Shown piece after piece: positions 42,293 through 51,505 of a stretch of 64,000 bases of DNA (positions are counted from its first letter, which is position 1; the number at the start of each line of letters is the position of its first letter). The DNA lies in the NCBI GenBank assembly GCA_965224275.1, contig CBDCYR010000002.1:1-64000 (forward strand). The letters run 5' to 3'. The notes under the pieces are model-generated. The model searched no databases and was not told the origin of the DNA. It worked only from the letters and a program-made list of their open reading frames with translations. The position numbers and the translations under genes were made by a program. The stretch comes from CAUZWH01 sp965224275. Lineage in GTDB: Bacteria; Pseudomonadota; Alphaproteobacteria; SHVV01.

Positions 42293-43654
42293 ATGCTTAA
42301 GCCAGACGGACTAACGACCAGCGGCCTCTACGATGAGCTTGAACGCCGCGGCGTCAGGTACCTGATCCCGAGTTATGTCGACATGCATGGGGTGTCGAAG
42401 AGCAAGATGGTGCCGCTCGCGCATATGGATCAGATGATGAACGGATCGGAGCTATGTACGGGCGCCGCGCTCGATGGCGTGCCGCAGGAGATTCATGAAG
42501 AAGAGGTCTCAGCGCACCCCGACGCGGCCTCGTGCATGATCCTGCCATGGCAGAACGACGTCGCCTGGTTCGCCAGCGACCTGTGGTGCGAGAACAAGCC
42601 GTTCGAGCCGTGCAGCCGCAACATCATGAAACGGACGCTGGATCGGCTCGCTGACACTGGGCTCTCGGCCAAGGTTGGTATGGAAGCGGAGTTCTTCGTG
42701 TTGAAAGACACCGAGGATGGCGGCTATGGGCCGGTGAGCGACCGCCAACATCTGGAGAAGCCGGCCTACGACGTCAAACGCCTGGTTGATAATCTGCATT
42801 GGATCGGCGAGCTCGTCGACGCGATGAACGAACTTGGTTGGGACGTGTATTCGTTTGACCACGAGGATGGCATTGGCCAGTTCGAGCTCGACTTCGCGTT
42901 CACTCCGGCTCTGCAAATGGCCGATCGTTACGTCTTCTTCCGCTGGATGGCGGGCGAGATCGCGCGGCGGCACGGCTACTTCGCAACGTTTATGCCGAAG
43001 CCATTTACCGAGCGCGCCGGCTCCGGGGCTCACTACAATATTTCACTGTGGGACAAGGACGGCGAAACCAATTTGTTCGCCGGCGACGACGACCCGCGGG
43101 GTGGCAATTTGTCGAAGCTGGGTTACCACTTCACGGCCGGACTGCTCAAACATTTGCCCGCGCTCAACGCGATGATCGCGCCCACCGTGAATAGCTATAA
43201 GCGGCTAATCCTTAAAGGCAGCCGGTCCGGCTTCACCTGGGCACCGGTCTATGTCTGCTACGGCAACAACAACCGTACCAACACGGTACGGATCCCGCTA
43301 CCGGGTGAACGGGTCGAGATTCGCTCGGCCGATTCGACCTGTAATCCCTATCTCGGGATCGCACTGGCGCTGGCGGCTGGGCTCGACGGCATCGAGAACG
43401 AACTCGATCCCGGTGCACCGCACTTGGACAATATGTACGAAAAGAGTGAGGCCGAGCTTGAGGCCGACGGTGTGCGCTGGCTACCGCGCTCGCTCGACCA
43501 GGCGCTCGATGCGCTCGACGCCGACCCGATTGGCCGCAAGGTAATGGGCGACGCGATGTATGACTCGTGGATGAGCTACAAACGCGACGAGTGGAAGAGC
43601 TACCTCAACCATGTCTCCGATTGGGAGAAAGAGCGTTATTTGAAGTTTTTCTAG
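42293..43654 (+). CDS. GlnT/GmaS-type glutamine synthetase family ligase (first)
   Basis: 453 residues. Glutamine-synthetase landmarks: GMEAEFFVL (metal Glu), DHEDGIGQFELDF, FMPKPFTERAGSGAHYNISLWD (ATP/metal region) and NNRTNTVRIPLPG with the substrate arginine. Family members ligate ammonia or methylamine to glutamate; in the GlnT branch these include gamma-glutamylmethylamide synthetase. ATG 42293 follows GGAGGATCCGAGCG. It is cotranscribed with the creatininase-family gene and convergent with a second ligase at 43715. The substrate amine is not proven. Confidence 0.88.
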   Translation: MLKPDGLTTSGLYDELERRGVRYLIPSYVDMHGVSKSKMVPLAHMDQMMNGSELCTGAALDGVPQEIHEEEVSAHPDAASCMILPWQNDVAWFASDLWCENKPFEPCSRNIMKRTLDRLADTGLSAKVGMEAEFFVLKDTEDGGYGPVSDRQHLEKPAYDVKRLVDNLHWIGELVDAMNELGWDVYSFDHEDGIGQFELDFAFTPALQMADRYVFFRWMAGEIARRHGYFATFMPKPFTERAGSGAHYNISLWDKDGETNLFAGDDDPRGGNLSKLGYHFTAGLLKHLPALNAMIAPTVNSYKRLILKGSRSGFTWAPVYVCYGNNNRTNTVRIPLPGERVEIRSADSTCNPYLGIALALAAGLDGIENELDPGAPHLDNMYEKSEAELEADGVRWLPRSLDQALDALDADPIGRKVMGDAMYDSWMSYKRDEWKSYLNHVSDWEKERYLKFF

Positions 43655-43714
43655 GAGTTGGTCTTTCCTTACGACGGGACTCTGAGGTGGCACTTAATCG
43701 AGATAGTTAGCCAG

Positions 43715-45022
43715 CTAACAATCCAGCGTCTGCTCGCGCTCCCAGTCGGAGAGGTGGCTGGTGTAAGCGTGCCACTCATCCATTTTGAGTTTGAGGTAGG
43801 AATCGACGACGTCGGCACCCCAAGCTTGTTTGATGATTTTGCTTTTCTCGAGCAGACGGAGCGCGTCCAGCAGAGTAGTTGGCAGCTTTTTGAGCCCCCG
43901 CACCTTTGAGCCGTGCTCGTACATGTTGATGTCGAGACGTTTGCCAGGCGTTCGTTTGTTATCAATGCCATCGAGGCCCGCCGCCAACAACGCAGCCGGT
44001 GACAGATAAGGATTGGTGGCCCCATCCATCAGGCGGAACTCGAAACGACCGGCATCGGGAATCCGCACCATATGGGTGCGGTTATTACCGGTATAGCTGA
44101 CTGCGTTGGGGGACCAGGTGGCCCCCGACAGCGTCACCGGCGCGTTGATGCGTTTGTAGCTGTTGACGGTCGGGTTGAAGATCGCGCACAGCGATTCGGC
44201 AGAGTTCAGGACGCCACCGAGGAAGCTGTAGGCGAGCTTGGAGAGGCCCATCTCATCGTTGGTGTCGAGGAAGGTGTTCTTCTTTCCGGCCTTGTCCCAC
44301 ATCGACGCGTGGGTGTGACAGCCATTGCCGGTGAGATCCTTGAACGGCTTCGGCATAAAGGTCGCGCGATGCCCGTGCTCGGCAGCAATGGTCTTGACCA
44401 TGTATTTAAAGAAGACATGGCGGTCGGCGGTGACCATGGCGTCGTCGTAATCCCAGTTCATTTCGAACTGGCCGTTGGCGTCTTCGTGGTCGTTTTGATA
44501 AGGACCCCAGCCGAGTTCGATCATCGCATCGCAGATGTCCTTGATGACCGGGAACCGGCGCATCAGCGCGACCTGGTCGTAGCATGGCTTGGACTGGGTA
44601 TCGTCGGGGTCGGAGATCGCCGTCCCCGCGGAGTTGATCATGAAATATTCGCACTCGACTCCGGTCTTCATACGGTGCCCACTCTTGGCTGCCGCCTCAA
44701 CTTGGCGGCGCAAGATCGTGCGCGGGCTGGCCTCAACCGGCTGGCCACTCATCCATAGCTCACTCGCGAGCCAGCCGACCTCGCGATTCCACGGCAGGAT
44801 GATCAGGCTGTCGGCATCGGGGCGGGCAAACATGTCGGGGTCGGCCGGCGTCATATCGAGCCAGGCGGCAAAACCTGCGAATCCCGCGCCGTCTTTTTGC
44901 ATGCCACCGATCGCTTGCGCCGGCACCAATTTGGCGCGCAGCACACCGAACAGGTCGACGAAGCTGATCAAGAAATATTTGAGCTTTTTGTCGCGCGCGA
45001 CTTTCGCGAGATCGACGGCCAT
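43715..45022 (-). CDS. GlnT/GmaS-type ligase (second), gamma-glutamylmethylamide synthetase candidate
   Basis: 435 residues. Motifs: GVECEYFMI, NDHEDANGQFEMNWDYDD, FMPKPFKDLTGNGCHTHASMWD and GNNRTHMVRIPDAGRFEFR. The length and sequence style are those of GlnT of rhizobia and GmaS of methylamine users (gamma-glutamylmethylamide from glutamate, methylamine and ATP). It is the last gene of the leftward unit GATase, GXGXG/FMN, GltD-like, ligase, an order that parallels glnT-glxBCD and gmaS-mgsABC. Both functions (glutamine or methylglutamylamide synthesis) remain possible. Confidence 0.85.
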   Translation of the reverse strand: MAVDLAKVARDKKLKYFLISFVDLFGVLRAKLVPAQAIGGMQKDGAGFAGFAAWLDMTPADPDMFARPDADSLIILPWNREVGWLASELWMSGQPVEASPRTILRRQVEAAAKSGHRMKTGVECEYFMINSAGTAISDPDDTQSKPCYDQVALMRRFPVIKDICDAMIELGWGPYQNDHEDANGQFEMNWDYDDAMVTADRHVFFKYMVKTIAAEHGHRATFMPKPFKDLTGNGCHTHASMWDKAGKKNTFLDTNDEMGLSKLAYSFLGGVLNSAESLCAIFNPTVNSYKRINAPVTLSGATWSPNAVSYTGNNRTHMVRIPDAGRFEFRLMDGATNPYLSPAALLAAGLDGIDNKRTPGKRLDINMYEHGSKVRGLKKLPTTLLDALRLLEKSKIIKQAWGADVVDSYLKLKMDEWHAYTSHLSDWEREQTLDC

Positions 45023-45121
45023 GGATACGCCCTCCCCTTGTGCTGGCTAGATAACGCCAGCGAATAGCCGGCGCGCCCGATTCGCCACCTGATGTGGCCC
45101 TCGCGCTAGCAACGGCTTAAC

Positions 45122-47632
45122 TCAGTGGGTTCCGGCGAGGATTATGCCGGTTGCCTCGGCTGTCGCAACACTAATGGCACGAAGATCTTCGGGCTCAAGG
45201 TTGTGCACATTGGTCTTGCCGGTAGCGCGCGCCATCATCGAGACTTCGCTGGAGCATGCCGTGAGGAAGTTCTCGGCGCCCAGTTTGCGATCTTCGGTCG
45301 CGTAATCCGATGCGAAGGCGATTCCGCCGGGACCGATCTGCCCCCCGATTGCAAACCCCATTGCCGCGCCAACCACGGTGGCGTTGATTCCCTGCGCCAA
45401 CAGCTTGGCAGTATCCGTGCCCGACCGAACGCCTCCGAAGAACGCCAGGTCCATCGCTTCTTCCTGATTTAGGCGCCGCATCAGGGCGACGCAGTCACGC
45501 AATACGGTGAAATCGGGTGAACCGTGAAGCTCCGACCACGGTTGGCCGAGACCGCGTGTACCGTCGAGCAACAATAGGTCGAAGCCGTGCTCCAGGGCGA
45601 AGGGGATGGTTTGTTCCAGCGCTGGCTGGGCGACCGCGATACCCAGCAACTGATCCGCGCGCGCGCGCGCTCTCGGCACTTCGCGATGTTCGCGGCCAAT
45701 CAGATGGATGACAGCAACGGCAGCGGCGTCGGGCTTTCCGTCGGCCGGCACCAGTTGCAGCCATGGTACGCCTCCGCCGAGTTCCCGCATCCCGACATAG
45801 GCACAGCCGCTCGCTGCCATCCCAGCGGCCAGCCCATTGCGAACTTCGTCAGGTGCGTCGTCAAAGCCGGTTACCAGGAGCGGATAATTCATCGACAAGG
45901 TGTCGCGAAACTTGGTCTCGGTAACGCAGGCTTCGCGGTAGGGGTCGATCACGAGTCGCGAGAGATTGGCGGGTAGAAAAACGATATCATCAAGGGTTGG
46001 GGGTCGCCGCTCGCCGTAGGGATCTTCGCGTATCGACAGGCGCTTGCGCAGAAGGGCACGTTGGCGCTCGGTATCTTCGGGCGCCGTCCGCGCCATTGCA
46101 AAGATGTCTTCGCGGTTGCGTACGGTGTATTCGGCGGTGCCGTTTTCGGCATCGCATCGGTAGCAGCGCGCCGCCTCCGCCTTGGCCGTATCAAGCTCGT
46201 AGGCTGACTCAATCTCGGGAAACTTGACCGGAATTTCGCCGAGCCCGTGGAACACCTGATCCTGGCGATTGACAGTTTCCCAGGCGGGGTCCTGCGACAC
46301 CGGGACCCGGCGCGTGCGGTAGGGCGTGCGATAGGGCAACGGTTGTCTGGTGCCCTCGAGAAACGCCTTTATGTAGTACGCCACCTTCTGGCCATGGTGC
46401 ATCGCCACAACGATGGTCGATCCACCGAAGGCGCCGTCACCGGCGGCAAACACGTTAAGCTCGTCCGTGCGCATGGTGTCGAATTCGGTGCGCACGCGAT
46501 CGCCATTCATCAACCCGAGACCGCTCAACTCATCGCTCTCAGCCTGCTGGCCGACGGCGGCGATAACCATGTCACAAATGATCTCGTGTTCCGTACCCGG
46601 GATCGTTACCGGCACCTTGCGACCGTCGACGTCGATCTCACCGCCGGTGGTTTGAATGCATTTAAGCGCAAGCCCGTTGCCGCGTGGTTCAACCGAGGTT
46701 TGCTGGGTGTTGTAAACGATCTCAATCCCTTCCTCGATCGCGCCGCGAAGCTCATCTTTACGAGCCGGGATCTCGTTGGGACCGCGGCGATAGAGAACCT
46801 TCACGTCTTTGCAACCGGGCAGCCGCTTCGACACGCGGCAGGCATCCATCGATACATCGCCGCCGCCGATCACCACCACGCTTTCCGGCATCTCCGGGCG
46901 CTCACCGCCATTGATGCGCCGTAAGAAGCTGACCCCGTCAATCACCCGCTCATCGTCCTCGCCCAGGACTTCCATTTTCTTGCCCCACCACGCACCGATG
47001 GTCAGCAGCACCGCATCGTGGCGCTCTTTCAATTCGTCGAGGGTGACGTCAGTGCCGAGCTCGGTATTGAGGTGAACCCTGATGCCCGGGCAGCGTTTGA
47101 GGACACGCTGCATGTCCTCTTCGATGATCTCGGGTGGACAGCGGAAGGCAGGGATACCCCAGATCATCATGCCGCCCAACCGGTCGGACATTTCGTAGAC
47201 GTGGACTTCGTAGCCAGCGACCGCGAGATCGTGGGCGGCGGTTAAGCCGGCGGGGCCGCCACCGACAACGCCGACCGTTTCGCTCCGGGAAACCGGTACC
47301 GGTGGCAGGTGAATGTCCTGGCCCAACTGATCCATCACGAAGCGTTTGAGATTGCGGATCGCGATCGGTCCGTCGCTATCGGTGCGGCGGCAGGCTGGCT
47401 CACAGGGCGCATCGCACACCCGCCCGCAAATAGAACTGAACGGGTTGGTGGCGGTAATCGCTTCAAACGCCTCTTCGAACTTCTCCTCCCAGATATAAGC
47501 CAGATAGGAGGGCGCATCGGTGCCGACCGGACACGCCACCTGACACGGCGCCGGTACAAAATGCACGTCGCCGGTATCGTCGGCGAGTTCCGGCGGGAAC
47601 TCACTCACGGGTGGAAATTCAGTGACGCTCAT
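45122..47632 (-). CDS. GltD-like flavoprotein fused to a second glutamate-synthase-type barrel
   Basis: 836 residues. Residues ~30-85 hold the two cysteine groups for 4Fe-4S clusters (CQVACPVG and CGRVCDAPCEPAC). A GltD-type FAD/NADPH reductase follows, with VGVVGGGPAGLTAAHDLA (~residue 123) and VVVIGGGDVSMDACR (~residue 250). After ~residue 500 comes an extra region of about 330 residues that resembles the FMN barrel of GltB (FFGGVRSGTDTAKLLAQGIN, then VVGAAMGFAIGG) but without the CxxCxxxxC iron-sulfur motif. Its ATG overlaps the stop of the GXGXG/FMN gene. It probably delivers electrons from NAD(P)H to the FMN subunit. The fusion is unusual. Confidence 0.8.
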   Translation of the reverse strand: MSVTEFPPVSEFPPELADDTGDVHFVPAPCQVACPVGTDAPSYLAYIWEEKFEEAFEAITATNPFSSICGRVCDAPCEPACRRTDSDGPIAIRNLKRFVMDQLGQDIHLPPVPVSRSETVGVVGGGPAGLTAAHDLAVAGYEVHVYEMSDRLGGMMIWGIPAFRCPPEIIEEDMQRVLKRCPGIRVHLNTELGTDVTLDELKERHDAVLLTIGAWWGKKMEVLGEDDERVIDGVSFLRRINGGERPEMPESVVVIGGGDVSMDACRVSKRLPGCKDVKVLYRRGPNEIPARKDELRGAIEEGIEIVYNTQQTSVEPRGNGLALKCIQTTGGEIDVDGRKVPVTIPGTEHEIICDMVIAAVGQQAESDELSGLGLMNGDRVRTEFDTMRTDELNVFAAGDGAFGGSTIVVAMHHGQKVAYYIKAFLEGTRQPLPYRTPYRTRRVPVSQDPAWETVNRQDQVFHGLGEIPVKFPEIESAYELDTAKAEAARCYRCDAENGTAEYTVRNREDIFAMARTAPEDTERQRALLRKRLSIREDPYGERRPPTLDDIVFLPANLSRLVIDPYREACVTETKFRDTLSMNYPLLVTGFDDAPDEVRNGLAAGMAASGCAYVGMRELGGGVPWLQLVPADGKPDAAAVAVIHLIGREHREVPRARARADQLLGIAVAQPALEQTIPFALEHGFDLLLLDGTRGLGQPWSELHGSPDFTVLRDCVALMRRLNQEEAMDLAFFGGVRSGTDTAKLLAQGINATVVGAAMGFAIGGQIGPGGIAFASDYATEDRKLGAENFLTACSSEVSMMARATGKTNVHNLEPEDLRAISVATAEATGIILAGTH

Positions 47633-49593
47633 ACGATGCGGTCGCCATCATTGAGTTGGCTGTCGCGCGCGCGCAGCTCAGGCATATAGGGCAGTCGCGT
47701 GATCTCGGCCGCTTCCGGGGTTAGAGCCGCGAGATCGTCCCGCGAAACCTTGTGCACGTCGTCGTAGCCCAGCGCATCGGTTAGCGTTGCCAGTTGCCAG
47801 CGCACACCCTCGAAAAAGCGATGGATGTTCTCGGCTTCGCGGTCGATGTTGTAACGCTTTTCGTGCTCGGGATCCTGGGTCGCGATGCCGACGACGCAGG
47901 TGCCGACGTGGCATTGCATGCACGCGATACAGCCGCCTGCGATGATCACCGAGGTACCCATGCCGACTGCGTCGGCACCCAGCGCCAGTGCTTTTAGCGC
48001 ATCGACGCCGTCCTTGATGCCGCCCATCAAGACGATCTGGATTTCGCCCGAGCGGCCGATGTCGGAAAGCGCATCAAGAGCTTCCTGGATGGCCGCGATC
48101 GTCGGAATGCCAACGTGCTCCATAACATCGGCCGGACCAGCGCCGGTCGAGCCCTGCATACCATCGAGCTCAACGAAGTCGAAGCCATCCTTGAGGGCGA
48201 TTTTGATGTCATCAGTCACCCGGCCGGCACCGAGCTTGAGGCCGACCGGAATTCGATATCCCGTGGCTTCGCGGAATTCCTCGATCTTGATGACGAGATC
48301 GTCGGCCCCGAGCACATCGGGATGGCGCGAGGGCGAGCGCAAATCGATGCCTTCGGGAATACCGCGAATCCGCGCAATCTCCTTGGTCACCTTTTTCGCC
48401 ATGAGCTGACCGCCAAAACCCGGTTTGGCGCCTTGCGATATGTATATTTCGAGCGCGTCGGCGCGCTGCATGTCGTGGACATTCCAACCCAAACGGCCGG
48501 ACAGGCACTGGAAAATCAACTGGTCGGCGGCCTCGCGCTGGGCGTCCATCAACCCGCCCTCGCCGGTATTTTCCGAAATGCCCGACATCGCCGAAGCCTT
48601 GGCGACCGCGATCTTGGTCGATCGGCTGAGGGCGCCAAAGCTCATCGGCGAGACCATGACCGGCATGCTGAGCGTGAGCGGCTTGGCGCCGAGATCACCC
48701 CCGATCTCGGTCGCCATCGCGATCTTGGAAACGACATCCGGATCGCCACCGGCACGGTTGATGTCTTTCTTGAAGACGATGTCGGAGAGATGGGGAACGG
48801 CGCGGGCGCCGCCATAGCCACGGATGCGATAACGACCGACCTGTGACTTGACGTAGATATCTTCCTGGATTTTCGGGTTCCAATAATCGCTGGCACCAGA
48901 GAAGCTGAAGAACGGAATTGGCCGCGTGCGCGGTTCGGCCGTTGCATAGCGGAGGCGCTCGCCGGCGTTGACGATCTTCGCGAACGTGCCGTTGAACGGC
49001 AGCTCGTAGCAGTCGAGGAAATCGAGGATGCTATCGCGCTCATCGTCGGTCATGTCGACGATCTTGGCGTCGGTGCCAAGTGTCTGGACTTCGCCACCAA
49101 CGTAAATCGTGCCGCCGGTCATATCCTCGCCGACACGCTCGCCCGATTTGCCGAGGATCACGATACGCCCGCCATACATCATATAGCCGGCCATGAAGTT
49201 GGCGTTGCCAGCGCAGGCTAACGTGCCCTCTTTCATGACTTGGCCGGCGCGCGAACCCATATTGCCTTTGATGACGACTTCGGCGCCGCGGATCGCGACG
49301 CCGGGAATGGCGCTGGCGTTGCCGCCAACCACCACCGAACCCTTGTACATATTGTCGGCCAAGCCCCAGCCGACATTGCTTTCGATCTCGAAGCGCGGCC
49401 CATCGGTAAGACCGGCGCAGAAATAACCGGCCGAGCCTTTAATGCGAACCGTGATGTCGTCGGTGAGGCCGACACCGATATGGTGGCGCGCGTCGGGGTT
49501 GAGGATATCGACGTCTTCGCCGCCGGCGCCGTATTCGCGGATCAGTTCATTGGCACGCCGAACCGGGACCGCGCTTAGATCGATCGCGCCCAT
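47629..49593 (-). CDS. fused GXGXG + FMN-barrel glutamate synthase-like subunit
   Basis: 654 residues. The first ~230 are a GXGXG beta-helix (GAEVVIKGNMGSRAGQVMKE, GGRIVILGKSGERVGEDM, GGTIYVGGEV), the equivalent of GlxC/MgsB. The rest is a GltS-type FMN barrel (GlxD/MgsC), with PMSFGALSRSTKIAVAKAS, ENTGEGG, KPGFGG, LDGMQGSTGAGP and CIACMQCHVGTC (3Fe-4S cysteines). In glutamate synthase this domain joins ammonia to 2-oxoglutarate; N-methylglutamate synthase uses methylamine. In described clusters the two domains are usually separate genes. The start overlaps the GATase stop by 19 bases. Confidence 0.88.
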   Translation of the reverse strand: MGAIDLSAVPVRRANELIREYGAGGEDVDILNPDARHHIGVGLTDDITVRIKGSAGYFCAGLTDGPRFEIESNVGWGLADNMYKGSVVVGGNASAIPGVAIRGAEVVIKGNMGSRAGQVMKEGTLACAGNANFMAGYMMYGGRIVILGKSGERVGEDMTGGTIYVGGEVQTLGTDAKIVDMTDDERDSILDFLDCYELPFNGTFAKIVNAGERLRYATAEPRTRPIPFFSFSGASDYWNPKIQEDIYVKSQVGRYRIRGYGGARAVPHLSDIVFKKDINRAGGDPDVVSKIAMATEIGGDLGAKPLTLSMPVMVSPMSFGALSRSTKIAVAKASAMSGISENTGEGGLMDAQREAADQLIFQCLSGRLGWNVHDMQRADALEIYISQGAKPGFGGQLMAKKVTKEIARIRGIPEGIDLRSPSRHPDVLGADDLVIKIEEFREATGYRIPVGLKLGAGRVTDDIKIALKDGFDFVELDGMQGSTGAGPADVMEHVGIPTIAAIQEALDALSDIGRSGEIQIVLMGGIKDGVDALKALALGADAVGMGTSVIIAGGCIACMQCHVGTCVVGIATQDPEHEKRYNIDREAENIHRFFEGVRWQLATLTDALGYDDVHKVSRDDLAALTPEAAEITRLPYMPELRARDSQLNDGDRIV

Positions 49594-50486
49594 GTGCCGT
49601 AGGTTCCTGGCGGGGGTTCCGTGGTGTCGAGAGCCTGACCCGGGAACAACCGGTTGAGAGAGACTTCTTCGGATGCGATGGCAACGAGATCGTCGGTCTC
49701 GTACATCACCATCGGTTTCGCGGCCAAACGGTCTTTGGCGTAGCCGATCTCGTCTTTGGTCGAGACCAGGAACGAGAAGGTGCCGTCGAGATCATCGATC
49801 GACGTTTTGAGCGCTTCTTTGAGTGGCACGCCCTGCGCCATCTTATCGGCGAGATAGACCGCGATCAGTTCACTATCATTGTCGGTGCGGAATTCGAAAT
49901 CGCGCGCCTCGAGGCGGCGCCGCATTTTCCAATAATTCGTGATCTGACCGTTGTGGACAATGGCAACGTCGGAAAAGCCCGTTGCCCAGAACGGATGCGA
50001 GGCTTCCGGTTTGACATCGGATTCGGTGGCGAGCCGCACGTGACCGATGCCATGGCTGCCGTTGTGGTTCCTGACATTATAGCGGTCGTCGACGTCGTGG
50101 GCGCCGCCAATGTCTTTGACGATATCGAGGCTGGTGCCGAGCGACCACAGCTTGGCAGCGTGCTCCATGGCATAGGCAAAGGCCTGGATATCGCCACTAA
50201 ATTCAACTTCGACCCGATAGTTCTCGCCGATGATTTCTTCGTCGACCAGAGTCGCGCCTTGCTTGGCAAGCGTTTGCTTGATGCGGGCAACGCTGGTGGT
50301 TGCTTCGCTCCCCTCGCCGATGAAAAAACGTAAGCCGTGTCGACCTTCGGCGTTGTCGGCGTAGAGCGCAAACCCGGTCGAATCGGGGCCACGATGCTGG
50401 CACCCGTCGAGCATATCGATCAGGGCTTTACCCAAACCAAAGCGTTCGGTCGTATCCTTGTACATGATGCCAGCGATACCGCACAT
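49575..50486 (-). CDS. class II glutamine amidotransferase (GlxB/MgsA-like)
   Basis: 303 residues. The catalytic cysteine is residue 2 (MCGIAGIMYK), as in all N-terminal-nucleophile amidotransferases, with HRGPDSTGFALY, GHVRLATESD and HNGQITNYWKMR as further family motifs. It should hydrolyse glutamine or gamma-glutamylmethylamide and pass ammonia or methylamine to the FMN subunit encoded by the overlapping next gene. It heads the operon, preceded by an XRE-cupin regulator gene and an inverted repeat. Confidence 0.9.
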   Translation of the reverse strand: MCGIAGIMYKDTTERFGLGKALIDMLDGCQHRGPDSTGFALYADNAEGRHGLRFFIGEGSEATTSVARIKQTLAKQGATLVDEEIIGENYRVEVEFSGDIQAFAYAMEHAAKLWSLGTSLDIVKDIGGAHDVDDRYNVRNHNGSHGIGHVRLATESDVKPEASHPFWATGFSDVAIVHNGQITNYWKMRRRLEARDFEFRTDNDSELIAVYLADKMAQGVPLKEALKTSIDDLDGTFSFLVSTKDEIGYAKDRLAAKPMVMYETDDLVAIASEEVSLNRLFPGQALDTTEPPPGTYGTWARSI

Positions 50487-50580
50487 GGCCGCCTCACCGT
50501 GATTGGAGTGCCCACCGTGCCCACCTGACGGGCAAATTGATGGTCAAGTCTAGCTCAACGTGGTCACTATAGGAAATAAA

Positions 50581-50597
50581 TTTTCCTGTCGGGAAAA
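50581..50597. promoter_or_regulatory. inverted repeat TTTTCC-TGTCG-GGAAAA
   Basis: Perfect 6+6 inverted repeat with a 5-base spacer, about 95 bases upstream of the amidotransferase start and just after the XRE-cupin regulator gene. A partly overlapping GGAAA-TAAA-TTTTCC repeat shares its left arm. The region is clearly AT-rich compared with its surroundings. Candidate operator for the regulator encoded next to it. Confidence 0.45.
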
Positions 50598-50629
50598 CAA
50601 GGCGTTAGAAAACAGCCTTAAGAATTACG

Positions 50630-51274
50630 TTAGGAATTTTCATCGCCGGCATGGGGATGGGCGATCACGCAAACGAAGCTAATCGGCGGCTTCACCAACA
50701 TTTGCGGTCCGTGCGGCGCATTGCCATCGAAAAACAAGGAATCACCCGGCGCAAGGCGATAGGTGGCGCCGCCGTGCTGGTAGTCCATCTCGCCCTCGAG
50801 CATATAGATGAGTTCATTGCCCTGGTGTTGGAACAGCGGAAAAATTTCCGACTGCTCTGTTAGTGTGACGACGTAGGGCTCCATCGTAACGTCTTTGCTG
50901 AACGAGTGGCCGAGCAAGCGATATTCATGACCGCTGCGAGTGCCCCGGCGATCGATCTTGAGGCCCTCGCCCGAGCGCACGAACGTCGCGTCACGCTGTT
51001 CCTCATACTGTCGGAACAACGCCGTGACCGGGACATTCAATGCTTCCGATAGCGACTGCAGCGTCGCCAGCGACGGCGACGTTACGCCGTTTTCGATCTT
51101 AGACAGCATCCCCGACGACAGCCCGGCCTGTTTGGCAAGTTCCGTCACGGTCATATCCAGCCGTTTGCGGAAATTCCGTACCTGTCGCCCGATCGAGCTT
51201 TCCAGCGTACCCGACTTGGCGATGCGCGGTCCCGGATGGTCCTGGTGACGGTCGAGGCTATCGTTATCGGCCAT
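50630..51274 (-). CDS. XRE-family regulator with C-terminal cupin
   Basis: 214 residues. The helix-turn-helix lies at about residues 40-95 (MTVTELAKQAGLSSGMLSKI, then NGVTSPSLATLQSLSEALN), and the last ~75 residues form a cupin (FPLFQHQGNELIYMLEGEMD, PGDSLFFDGNAPHGPQ). This architecture (PuuR type) senses a small metabolite, often an amine or amino acid. It lies between the GOGAT-like operon (same strand, 143 bases downstream) and the divergent amt gene (231-base gap), so it probably controls both. Confidence 0.9.
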   Translation of the reverse strand: MADNDSLDRHQDHPGPRIAKSGTLESSIGRQVRNFRKRLDMTVTELAKQAGLSSGMLSKIENGVTSPSLATLQSLSEALNVPVTALFRQYEEQRDATFVRSGEGLKIDRRGTRSGHEYRLLGHSFSKDVTMEPYVVTLTEQSEIFPLFQHQGNELIYMLEGEMDYQHGGATYRLAPGDSLFFDGNAPHGPQMLVKPPISFVCVIAHPHAGDENS

Positions 51275-51356
51275 GGCGTAAGCATAGCGTCACCCCTTCG
51301 GGCAACAAGTCATGCGAGCATCGCACCTGCCGGATGATGCCGCCCGAACTCCACTC

Positions 51357-51370
51357 GTCTACCGGTAGAC
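51357..51370. promoter_or_regulatory. palindrome GTCTACCGGTAGAC
   Basis: Perfect 14-base palindrome in the 231-base gap between the divergent XRE-cupin regulator and amt genes, 83 bases upstream of the former and 136 bases upstream of the latter. It is a natural candidate operator for the local regulator. The rest of the gap shows no gene. Confidence 0.45.
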
Positions 51371-51505
51371 TTTCGAGCCGGCGTTTCCTACACTTCGATC
51401 CGCACGCGGAATCACGCGTGCGGAGGGCTCCCACAACGAAAATGCGTATCACTTGGCCCGGGCAATGTCCGGGGCAACACCTTTTTTCATCCGGAGAAGG
51501 TACGC

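Noticed and set aside
51440..51490. Sigma-54 promoter upstream of amt (tggcccgggcaatgtcc)
   Set aside because: The GG element is present but the GC element is not at the required spacing, so the match is too weak.
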